Source of the DNA: Silene latifolia
Lineage: Eukaryota > Streptophyta > Magnoliopsida > Caryophyllales > Caryophyllaceae
DNA length: 64,000 nucleotides
Assembly (NCBI RefSeq): GCF_048544455.1
Contig: NC_133526.1
Span: 1,008,001-1,072,000, forward strand
Reading direction: 5' to 3'
Each line of letters begins with the position of its first letter. Position 1 is the first letter of the stretch. A program made the position numbers and the translations under genes. Shown here piece by piece: positions 23,919 through 32,918 of the stretch. Under the pieces are notes generated by a model, which was not told the origin of the DNA, did no database searches, and worked only from the letters and a program-made list of their open reading frames with translations.

Positions 23919-24656
23919 CATGATAAGCTCATTGTCACCAAGCTTTTTCCAAACAAAAGAAAAAGGGGTTCAAGTTCAAAGATTCAAAAAAAAAAAATAA
24001 AAAAAAAAAAAATAAAATAAAATAAAATAAAATAAAATTGGAAGAAGAAGATTTATGCCACTGTCAAGGTGAATGTTGCATCTGGTACCCAATCCGTAAT
24101 CATTAATCACCAACTCTTTTCCTAATTCTTGAAACTTGGGTAAGATTCTTGTAGCCATTACTCAATTGGTTAGTGAGAAAATTCGAACTTGAAATGAAGA
24201 ATTTTTGGAACTTATGCAAACTTTGAGGGGGAAAGCTTCAAGAAAATTGATGATGCCTTGATTAACCCCATTTCTAGCCTGTTATCCATTACCATAACCC
24301 ATTTTGGCTTAATGTTTTTCAAATTCTTTTGCAAACAGTACTTATTTTATTTGTTGAACCTTGTCGTGTTTGTTGTTAAACTATGTCAAACTGTGTTCGT
24401 CACTATGTTTTGTCCTCCCTTGATGATGTCAAGAGGGGGAAGTAGTTTAATTATGTCTTATGTGTGACCCCTTAACTCTTAGACTTGCGTTCACCGTAAT
24501 ATGTCTTGCGACCTTGGTTAGATGTTCTCCTTAGACTAAGTATATTGACTCTTTCATGCCTTGATCATGTCTTGTATGTTTTATGTTGAATGCTTAAAGA
24601 CCGGCTAACCATAGGTTAAGGGGGAACTTCACACATTATTAAAACTTGCCATCATC
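23919..24656 (+). other. 3' untranslated region of the SIRE-like element
   Basis: It contains an AAAAT microsatellite (about 24004-24039) and three extra polypurine stretches (about 24222-24236, 24430-24442 and 24617-24626) ahead of the LTR-adjacent tract. I see no protein. Confidence 0.55.
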
Positions 24657-24666
24657 AAAGGGGGAA
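24657..24666 (+). other. Polypurine tract of the SIRE-like element
   Basis: AAAGGGGGAA, two bases before the 3' LTR; the plus-strand primer of reverse transcription. Confidence 0.85.
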
Positions 24667-24668
24667 TT

Positions 24669-26584
24669 TGTTAGAACACACTTGGTTGATGATGCCAAGT
24701 TTCATTGTTATTTAATTGTTTGCTTCTTAGTTAAAATGTTTAGCATTTGAAGCACTCAATGAATTTCCAAAGATGATTCAAGAATGATCAAGATAAAGTT
24801 ATGATAAGAAATCCCTTAGCCTTAGTCAAATGTTGTAAACGACTACAAATGCTTAGTGATTGAAGCAATCAAATTGACTCTCAAAGACGGCTTAACATGA
24901 TCAAGATGAAGTCAACAAGAAGTCAAGACAATGATATGATCCTAGCATTAAGTTGAAAAATGTAAGAGTAAGTGTAACATTCTCATTTACGTCAAGTGGC
25001 TGCAAAACCATGCAACAGTGCACTGCACTGTGGTTTCTGATACTACCGTATGGAGGGACTTTTATTCGAAATGTTTAAGTGTCAAAATCTTTACAAATTT
25101 CATATTCTCAAAGATTTTACATTTGAATTTTCCCAGTTTGAAAACAAATCTGAAAAAATCAATTTGCAAAACTCACATGTGACTCCTCTAAAGTTGTGCA
25201 TCTACTTTTACATAAATGGAAAGTTGATTTAGTCAAGTACTAAAGCACTCTTCCATTTGTGGTAAGTTGTCACTTGTCAAATGTGTTGAAGTTTTAAATC
25301 TGAAATTTTAAGTCATAAATCCACATTGATTAATCCTCTAGATTTGTGCATTTACCTTTTACTAAAATGGTAAGTTGAACTTGTCAAAGTTTTAAAGCTA
25401 GAAATGCTTTTTGCCATTTTGGTAAAATGTCACATGTTGAGTGTTTTGGGAAGAGTTTTCTGATTTTGATCAATGACTTGTGCTCCAAGCCTATAGCCTA
25501 ACACTTACAATCACTCAAAGGCTATCTATTTAATATTGGATTTAATTAACCTAAGTTGTACTACTTAGATGATCAAATCCACTATAAATAGGGTGCCTTT
25601 GCATCATTTATTACCTAAGACTTTTATGAGCATTAATTGTTAAAACACTTTGCAAAACATCAGCTCTTGTTCTTCAACTTATTTGCAAAATTGTTTTCTA
25701 TTTTAAAAGTCTTCAAACGTTTTTCAAAAAGGGCTGTAAATCTCCATGTATCAGTTCGTTGCACTGTGGCATATGAGTTTGTTCCATGATTCTCGTGTTT
25801 AGGTCTTAATTGTGATCTCCATGTTCATTAAGTGAACGATTGAGATTCAAAGACTCTGTAAACCTGTGAGATAGAACTTAAGTCTTGAAGCGGAGTAGCT
25901 TTGAGCGAGTGAAAGTCTTGAAGCGGAGTAGCTTCAAGCAAATGCAACCGGAGTAGGTTGGCGAGTTATTTTCATTGTAAGGGGTTTAGTTGTTTGAGTA
26001 AATTTCTAAACAAGCAATAAAATAACGGTTGGACGTAGGCCTCGGAGTAGAGGCTGAACCAATTTTTTAAACATCGTCTTGTTTGTTCATTTACTTTTAC
26101 GTTTGTTCTCCTTATTTATATATTGTTTATCTCGCAATCTGTCTGTGTCACAGTGTTCAATACTGTGTCTCAGACCTGCTGATTGATTCAATCTTGTGAA
26201 CTTAAAACGACTAAGTATTTCAAGTTTTCAACTTAAAAGAGATTCACTTAAGATTTTCATTGCTAAGAGTATTCAACTTAAAAAGTATTCACTTAATATC
26301 TTCATTGTTAAGTTGAAGAAAAAAATACTCTTTCATTCATACTTTTCTGGTCTGTGCAACAATCGACTTTCTTGTGACATATCTTTTGAGTTTGAATTCG
26401 TGTGTATATACTTCTAACTCAAATAGTTCTAAGTATAAACACCTCTATCATTTAAAGTATTGTCCATATCAGTTTAGTCTATTGTCCTAGATTTCAAAGA
26501 AGCTTAATTCAAGCTTAAAAATTTTAAATTGGACACCTAATTCACCCCCTCCCCCTCTTAGGTGTTCTCGTCCTTGACTCTTCA
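24669..26584 (+). repeat. 3' LTR of the SIRE-like Copia element
   Basis: 1916 bp, starting TGTTAG and ending CTTCA, followed by the TATCC duplication. Where it differs from the 5' LTR it mostly reads CAG or CTG, while the 5' LTR reads CG or an altered patch. Confidence 0.92.
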
Positions 26585-26806
26585 TATCCTTTTGTTGGTT
26601 GGCCGCGATCAAATGACCAATAATTGGGTATGATTTGGGAAGATCTCCTTGGGTTGGAGTAGGGTTTTGTGTCGATTTGGACGACTTGTTTTTTGTGATG
26701 ATAAATAGGAGAAGAAATGAAGGGCAGACGAGTAGTAATGGCAGCAAGAACTGGCCAAGTTCAACCATGGCTTCTGCAAAAGTTTTCCAACATGATTAGT
26801 AGTATA

Positions 26807-27158
26807 GGTGGTGTTTGGCCTTGCTTATTGAAAATGACTTTTCCTTTCTAAAAGGAGTTTATTCACAAGTTACTTTTCGGAAAAATTTTAGCTGTTTGGC
26901 CATACTTTTGTAAAAGCGGTTTCTCACAAAACTTATATGTTTGGCATAACTACTTTAATACAACTTTCGTTTGCTTATTTGGTTCTTTATGTAAAAAGTA
27001 GAAGTAGAAGTAGTAAATATCTACTTCTCCTTTTGGGGATGAATAATCAGTTTTTGACTTCTCAAAAGCACTTTTAAAACTCTCTAATTTACCATGTTTG
27101 GCTAAGCTACTACTTTTTCAATTACAAAAGCACTTTTTAAGCTTGGCCAAACAGCACC
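26807..27158. mobile_element. 352-bp MITE, PIF/Harbinger-like, upstream of the P450 start
   Basis: Terminal inverted repeats GGTGGTGTTTGGCC and GGCCAAACAGCACC match at 13 of 14 positions. ATA flanks both sides (26804-26806 and 27159-27161). TGTTTGG ends and a 3-bp duplication suggest the PIF/Harbinger (Tourist) group, although the usual target is TWA. It lies 38 bp upstream of the P450 start codon, inside what would be its leader or promoter. Confidence 0.7.
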
Positions 27159-27199
27159 ATAATTAATTAACTTTATATTAGAACAATATTGTAATTTAG

Positions 27200-28880
27200 G
27201 TTTCTTTGTATCACAAATCATCCTTGATCCAAAGAACCATCCATATCTGACTTTCTCTCTCTAAATTTCCTCTCTAAATAAACACCCCCCCCCCCCCCCA
27301 AAAAAAAACCATCTTTCCGCTCTTGCTCCACCACTAGCTACCTACCCCTCTACTTTCCCCTATATTTATACTGCCTCTCCGGAGATGTGGCCTTTCTTTG
27401 GCCCATCTCCGGAGGTCAGACCATCGCCTCTTGGTTAAACCAATTACTTTTTGATTTCCGATCGTCTTTCTTTGGATGGGGTTTTTCCTCTGTCGCCGTC
27501 AACGATTCAATCAGTTTTTCCGGTCTTTTTCGTCTTCCCTTGTCCGATCATTCGACGTTTTGGCTTTTGTCGTTGCACGGTCTTCCTCTTAGCCAGTTTC
27601 GGTCCTCTTCTCGGGTCTTTTTTATCTTTTTGTCCTTCCCCGGTTTTTGGTGGTCTTGCATGCCCCCTCCCCCGTCTCCTTGTCCTGTCTCCGTTTCTTT
27701 GGTCTTCCTCCCAGGGGTGATCCCCCCATTCCCCCCACCTCTGGGTTGGTTTTTTGGTCTTGTTTTGCTTGTGTCGATGAGTACGACTCATCTTTCTGTT
27801 GCATTGTTGTCTTATGTCGTTGCGATTTGGGTCAGATATGGTGATCCCCCCATTCCCCCCACCTATCGGTCCCATTTCCTTTTCCGTTGTGTCCGTCAGT
27901 GTCTCTTCGATCTTTGTTTGGTCGGTTTGCATGGTGTGGCGGTGGTCGTGGGAGGAGTCGGTTGGTGTAAAGGGTGGCTTTGTAGTGTGTTTCCCATCTT
28001 TCGGGTTTTGCATGTCCTTTTGTGTCGGTCTTTTTAAGGTTCGTTTGGGGCTTTGCGGTTTTCCGGGCTTGTGTTAGGTTTTGACTGTCGGCTTGGGTCT
28101 GTTGTGGGAGTTATTGATCTGAATTTGTTGACTTTGAGGAGACTCTTTCTTCTGTTTTGACACGGGTTCATCTGTGTTTTTGGTCTTAACCATTCTTTTT
28201 GCTTTGGTTTGACTGGGCAGTCTTAATATGGGGCGTTTTGTAGTGTTGGGTCTGGTGGTTGTGGTGGTTTTTTCCTCTTATTTTCCATGTTTTTGGTTAT
28301 AAGTGTCATGTTTGTTTTTATCTGTTTATTTTCTTTATCTTGTTCCTCAATAAAGATCTCCTTGAGAATGCCTCACTTTCAATGGTCTTGGGTGTCCTGT
28401 CCCGCTACCATTTGGGGTTTGCTGCAGTCTTGGAATCAATGTCGGTGCCTTTTGGACCCTGTGGAGTGGAGTGTGGCTGCGGGGTTGTCCTTGTTCTCAT
28501 CTACCATGCTGGTTTTCTTGGTTTGTTGGTGTTATGATCACTGGGTTCGATTTCTCAGGTGTAGGAGAGTTATCTCCACTGATGGCAGACTTCGTCGTCT
28601 TGCTTTTCACCTTTTTTATCTACGTTCTTTTCGCAAGAGCGTAAGTACACCTTGTTATTGTCACCCGGCGGCTCGTATTTATCAGCGGACTCTGAAAGTT
28701 AGTTGTGACGGTGAAGCTTGTGCAATCGCTCATTATCAATATTCCGTTTTACTCCATTCTATCTTAGGTTTATTAGTTTGTATTCCTCATACTGTTTTAG
28801 CTACTAGTAATGGATGTATTAAGGGCTCCGAGAGTCCGAACCTTATGTAATACATCTTTTCACTTCTGACAAAAAAAAAA
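27200..28880 (+). mobile_element. 1.68-kb poly(A)-tailed retroposed sequence of unknown origin
   Basis: The insertion is flanked by TATTGTAATTTAG (27187-27199 and 28881-28893) and ends in ten A residues, the signature of LINE-type target-primed reverse transcription. It begins with a pyrimidine-rich leader and a C-run (about 27287-27299). Inside, GTGATCCCCCCATTCCCC occurs twice (about 27717 and 27839). It is T/G-rich and much less AT-rich than its surroundings. A 216-residue open frame (27387-28037) has no recognisable domain and is overlapped by an equally long antisense frame, so I do not trust it. It may be a non-autonomous LINE derivative or a retrocopy of a host transcript. Confidence 0.7.
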
Positions 28881-28893
28881 TATTGTAATTTAG

Positions 28894-29919
28894 TATACAG
28901 GCAACTTCAATTTTTGGGAGAGTATGCAAATATGAACTTAGTGAGTTGCGGGAATTTGCTTTTGTCTTTAGCTTCCTCGAGCCTGTATTTTATCCCGGTT
29001 TAGTTCAGAAGTTAAATCTCTCCATATCCTCGGCTAGATTCAATCCTTCGCGTGGTTGGGGCGAGGAAGAATAATTGAAGTGATATAAAGAGTCTTAGCA
29101 AAGCTCTTTAAATACTAAGGGCTCGATCGATGTCATTATGTTAATAAAAGATGGCTTGGGGGTTATGTTTTAGATAAAATAAAAGGGTATAACAAAGACC
29201 CAGGAATATGTACATAGAAAATAATTATGACATCTGAATAATAATTTGAGGCTCTAGGTAAGTTTGAAAGGATGCTAGGTTAATTTGGTTGTCAAATGAA
29301 AAGATGACATATTGATCGAAGATGAAGAAGGGGAGGGAAGGAGAGGGTGTGAGGGGAGGTTAGTGCATGGTTTTAAATCTTGGTATCGGTCGTAGTCGCA
29401 GTATCGGTATAATCGGTCCTTAATCGGTCGTCACGGACGGATCGCGGAGAATTATTATGCCACAATTTTGATGTAATTTGATTCAAATAAAAACTTACCC
29501 CGATCCCAACCGACCTAAAGTCAAACAATTTTGAACCACTTTGACCCAAATTAGAATTATACCCGAACCCTAGTTGCTTGTTTACTTTGTTCAGAGGCTC
29601 AGTCTTATTGGTGTCATTAATTGGTGTCATTAATCGTATGCCTACTCCCGATGAAAATTTGTTTTTAAAACCTCTCAACAATTCATTCACGCGTGTTTTT
29701 TATTATTTATTTATGGTGTTTACGATTGCATGTATTCATGCAGCTACGAGCGAGCTTCCGACATTTGCGCATTACGATAAGAATCGAAAATATTATGGAA
29801 GTTACGAATACAATTTATTTATCCGAGTAAATTACTAGATGATCGATTGATCTTCATTATATTAATAATTAATAATTTGGTTTACAAGAAAAAGAGATTG
29901 TTCACTAGGAAATGATATG
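28894..29919. other. Intergenic, no recognised gene
   Basis: The stretch TATCGGTCGTAGTCGCAGTATCGG near 29384-29410 looks repetitive, with ATCGGT recurring to 29430, but I could not define element ends. ATTGGTGTCATTA is tandemly duplicated near 29608-29635. Confidence 0.4.
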
Positions 29920-29927
29920 AAATTAGT

Positions 29928-30593
29928 CTAGAGGTGATCAAATGGCCCAAGCCCATTGGCCTGACCCGGTCCAGCCCACTTTTTTGAAGGGCTTGGGCCT
30001 GTTATTTTGGCCCAAAAAAGCCCGTGGGTCGGCCCAAAAAAGCCCAATGTACTTTTGGGCCGGGTTTGGGCCAAGCATTTGGCCCAAATTTTGGCCCGAC
30101 CCGACCCATATTTATTAATTAAGGAATATTTTTCTTATAAAATTTGTTTAAGTAGCGTAAATTTTATATATAATTCCTTATAAACTCATGTATATAGTTA
30201 TTGAGATTTAAAAGCGATGTTCACGTAACATAAATCATATCTACTAGATATGATTAAACATTATAATGTGTCGATGATTGTCTTTTATTCTATTTTTGGA
30301 GATTAATTCATTTGTATTTCATCATACTTTGTACGATTTTTTATACTAAGTGCACATTTAAAGTACAAGCTGAAGGTATTATACTACTTATCTCGTTCGG
30401 TAAGTCGTATATTTTAGGGCCCGAAAAGCCCATTTAGGCCCAAAAGCCCGATTTAGCCCATAAGGGCCAGGCTTGGGCTCGCTAAATAGGCCCTCTCATT
30501 TGGCCCGGTCCGGCCCAACCCGCACATGTGGGCCATTTTTATCATCCCGGCCCGGCCCAAGCCTGCATAGGCCCGGCCCATGATCAGCTCTAG
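29928..30593. mobile_element. 666-bp hAT-like non-autonomous element
   Basis: Ends CTAGAGGTGATCA and TGATCAGCTCTAG form a 12-of-13 inverted repeat. An 8-bp duplication with one mismatch flanks it (AAATTAGT 29920-29927, AAATTACT 30594-30601). Both arms are packed with GGCCC/GGGCC units (GGCCCAA, GGCCCGG) around an AT-rich core. The 8-bp TSD points to hAT. No transposase. Confidence 0.75.
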
Positions 30594-30874
30594 AAATTAC
30601 TAGCAGCCAGGTACAGGACAACCTGACGATAAACTATACTACTGTTTTATTCCAATATAGATCGACAATGAGCCTCGCCTTGCCTCATTGATCGTCGTCC
30701 TGCAACATTAATAAATAAATTAATATTAATTTATTAAGGTGGAGAAATCATGATTAAGAGAAGTAGAGCTTATTTTATTAAATTGGGAAGAGATGATTAG
30801 TAATAATAATATTAAGGGGGAGAATTATTCATATTATGCCACATGCAAGTGATACCGTAAAATCCTCTTTAAAA

Positions 30875-31258
30875 TAACTTTTAATTTGGTTAAATTAATT
30901 GTAATACTTGAATTGCCTTAATTACCCTTTTTATCATTTTACTTTTAAAATTTCAAAATACTTGAGTAATTTCTTTTCACCAAATTAAATATGTACGTAC
31001 AATATCTCAACATGCATGCATGGGAATGGGAGTAGTACGTAATAATTAATTTCCTAAATACGAGTAACTTTTAATTTGGTTAAATTAATTGTAATACTTG
31101 AATTGCCTTAATTACCCTTTATCATTTCACTTTTAAAATTTGAAAATACTTTGAGTAATTTCTTTTCACCAAATTAAACACGTACAATATCTCAACATGC
31201 ATGCATGGGAATGGGAGTAGTACGTATTAATTAATTTCCTAAATTATTGAATTACTCC
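30875..31258. repeat. 200-bp tandem duplication
   Basis: Two adjacent units, 30875-31074 and 31075-about 31258, share nearly all of their sequence (TAACTTTTAATTTGGTTAAA..., then CATGCATGCATGGGAATGGG). They differ by a few substitutions and small indels. The region is non-coding. Confidence 0.85.
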
Positions 31259-31386
31259 GTATAATAATAAGGCCAGTTCGAGAGCCTCGTTTTCTCGTTT
31301 GTGAAGAGAGCAGTTAACATTGTTGCGCATCTTATGACACACTTCATGCCTTTAGATTTTTCGACCCACTCGATTAATGATTTATT

Positions 31387-31461
31387 AAAAAAAAAAAAAA
31401 AAAAATTGTGTGAACCTTATATTTTGGCAATAGCACAAAAAAAAAAAAAAAAAAAAAAAAC
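31387..31461. repeat. Two poly(A) runs around a short duplicated phrase
   Basis: Two A-runs of about 20 bases each are separated by about 35 bases. The phrase CCTTATATTTTGGCAAT follows each run. The right-hand run truncates the RADIALIS-like frame. Confidence 0.75.
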
Positions 31462-31665
31462 CTTATATTTTGGCAATGGAATTTTACCACTGTCAATGTC
31501 TTGAACATCCTGAACGAGGATTTCATAATGCCGCTTCACTTGTTCAACGGCCTTGGCAATGTTAGACCAGCGATCAGGGGTATCGCGGTCATAAATTGCC
31601 AAGGCCATTTCAAAGGCCTTGTTTTCCTTTGCTGTCCAGTGTGTACCACCGTTAGACGACGACAT
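31462..31665 (-). pseudogene. RADIALIS-like single-MYB/SANT protein fragment
   Basis: ATG at 31665-31663. The translation begins [20 protein letters not shown], continues with [18 protein letters not shown] and [20 protein letters not shown], and ends PLPKYK. This is the RADIALIS/RL family: small nuclear single-MYB proteins that interfere with other MYB factors. Relatives have a GGKTPEEV or EGRTPEEV stretch between the second and third MYB helices; here AKAV runs straight into EQVKRHY, about five residues short and still in frame. After PLPKYK the frame enters a T-run (sense strand), so the native C-terminus is lost. It is more likely a damaged copy than a working gene. Confidence 0.75.
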
Positions 31666-31790
31666 TATTGGGCACTGCAAAATGTAACTACGGGGGATCA
31701 GAATAGCAATGAGAAAAAACAAGTTTATTATATACATTGACAATAAAGATGTTTATATACGAGTAGTTGATTACTTTCCAGAGTACTTGT

Positions 31791-32091
31791 TGATAGATGA
31801 ACCATCTCAACCAAAACCTTAAGGTGATGGTTGAGGCCCAACTATTATAAATATTCCTATTACGCTCCCTCACTCAAATGCCCATTGGGCTTGAAGAGTG
31901 GTTAGTTGTGCACCGGCTCCCTCGTACCGTGTACTGGGTTTCCACTTCGAGTTTTTGAGGAGTTTTGAGGTTGCCAGGATTTGAGCCCGTGACCTTCGGT
32001 CACACTAGCTCTGATACCATGATAGATGAACCAACTCAACCAAAACCTTAAGGTGATGTTTGAGGCCCAACTATTATAAATATTCCTATTA
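31791..32091 (-). mobile_element. Complete TRIM (miniature LTR retrotransposon)
   Basis: 301 bp. Terminal direct repeats 31791-31862 and 32020-32091 are 72 bp each and differ by a few bases. Target duplication CTTGT flanks it (31786-31790 and 32092-32096). On the minus strand the primer site TGGTATCAGAGC (32019-32008) abuts the 5' repeat. A purine-rich tract (GAGTGAGGGAGCG, about 31875-31863) abuts the 3' repeat. It has no coding capacity and needs proteins in trans. A truncated relative lies at 11573-11836. Confidence 0.88.
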
Positions 32092-32118
32092 CTTGTTACA
32101 CTTTGTGTATAATTAGAA

Positions 32119-32272
32119 TCATGGTTACCGAATTCGCTCGGTGCCCTACGAATCGTGAATTGTTAAAAGCGAATTATATCATGTTGTTTACTGAAAATAC
32201 ATATAACACACATTTTATAAGAGCGAATCGCAATTGGTAAGGACGAATTCATAGCGAATTCGGTAACCATGA
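32119..32272. mobile_element. 154-bp MITE with perfect 20-bp inverted ends
   Basis: Both ends carry TCATGGTTACCGAATTCGCT as a perfect inverted repeat. TTAGAA flanks both sides (32113-32118 and 32273-32278). The exact duplication length is ambiguous between 3 and 6 because the flanking bases extend the inverted repeat. The core holds more GCGAAT/ATTCGC units. No superfamily is assigned. Confidence 0.8.
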
Positions 32273-32312
32273 TTAGAATGCTTATTTGGAGGCTGGTGAG
32301 GTCCTGGCTGAG

Positions 32313-32851
32313 TGTGACGATCCGCACACTTGAACCCTTAGATTTATTTTGCTTATGTAATTTCATTTCCTTTGTACATTTGTAGTAAGTATTTTCTTAG
32401 TAGTTTTAGAATAGGTTTCCATAAATAGGTATATCGTTATTCTGAACTAAACTTGTAAATTCAATGTTTCCTGCTACCAGGATGTAATAATCAAATTTCC
32501 CTCTTTAGGGAGTACTAGTGAATGAAAATCTACTTCCTACCTTGTGCCTTCGTATTGCTTGTTGTTGCTTTGTTGTGAACGACTTTTAGCCTTCACTTTT
32601 CTAACAAGCCGTGTTTGTGGGATCGACACTAGGATCCCGACTCACACCCCCGAGACCGATTACGAATGCCTAGTGCTTGACAAACACTAGTGCTTGACGC
32701 TCTCGTTGCAATCCTGTCGAGTGTTGCCGAGACCCGAGTATCGTGCTAGTGAGTGATCCTTCATTAGTTCGAAGATCCTTGTCGCTTGCATCTTGCCTTG
32801 AGACGGGCAAGGGTGCGCGCCACGGTCCGGCAAAAGTAGCGGACCGTGACA
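32313..32851 (+). repeat. 5' LTR of the outer gypsy element
   Basis: 539 bp, TGTGAC...GTGACA, followed after two bases by the tRNA-Met primer site. Confidence 0.93.
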
Positions 32852-32853
32852 TT

Positions 32854-32865
32854 TGGTATCAGAGC
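32854..32865 (+). other. Primer binding site (tRNA-Met), outer gypsy element
   Basis: TGGTATCAGAGC just downstream of the 5' LTR. Confidence 0.88.
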
Positions 32866-32918
32866 CCGGTCTTCGGACGGGCGTCTGCAAGCCGCATTTG
32901 TTCATCGAGATCGAGAAA

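Larger units (their letters stand above)
16048..26584 (+). mobile_element. Complete SIRE/Maximus-like Copia retrotransposon
   Basis: This 10,537-bp element lies in the CYP94-like pseudogene. Its LTRs are 1924 and 1916 bp (TGTTAG...CTTCA), flanked by TATCC target duplications at 16043-16047 and 26585-26589. It has a tRNA-Met primer site, a long gag with two zinc knuckles and a coiled-coil middle, a badly frameshifted pol, an extra frame after pol and several polypurine tracts. Long LTRs, a two-knuckle gag and an extra 3' frame are typical of the SIRE/Maximus lineage. The element is opposite in orientation to the P450. Confidence 0.9.
14487..26768 (-). pseudogene. CYP94-like cytochrome P450, interrupted
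   Basis: The coding pieces are 26768-26585, 16047-15013 and 14849-14487. The first 61 residues hold an N-terminal membrane anchor (FLLPLLLVCPSFLLLFII) and PKSYPIIGH. The central piece has WKFQRQVASHEFTNKSLRKF, the oxygen-binding I-helix (AGRDTT, about 15283-15300) and the K-helix ESMRLFPP (about 15088-15110). The last piece has the PERW motif and the heme loop FHGGPRVCLGKEMAF (about 14650-14695). Together these point to CYP94, whose members omega-hydroxylate fatty acids or jasmonoyl-isoleucine on the ER membrane. Three lesions are visible: a 10.5-kb Copia insertion, a 163-bp hAT-like insertion and an in-frame TAA (16037-16035) where relatives usually have Gln before Trp. When the Copia element and one TSD copy are ignored, the frame continues across the junction. 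Confidence 0.88.

Noticed and set aside
27387-28037. 216-residue hydrophobic open frame in the retroposed 1.68-kb sequence
   Set aside because: No domain, low-complexity T/G-rich composition, and an antisense frame of 168 residues covers the same bases.
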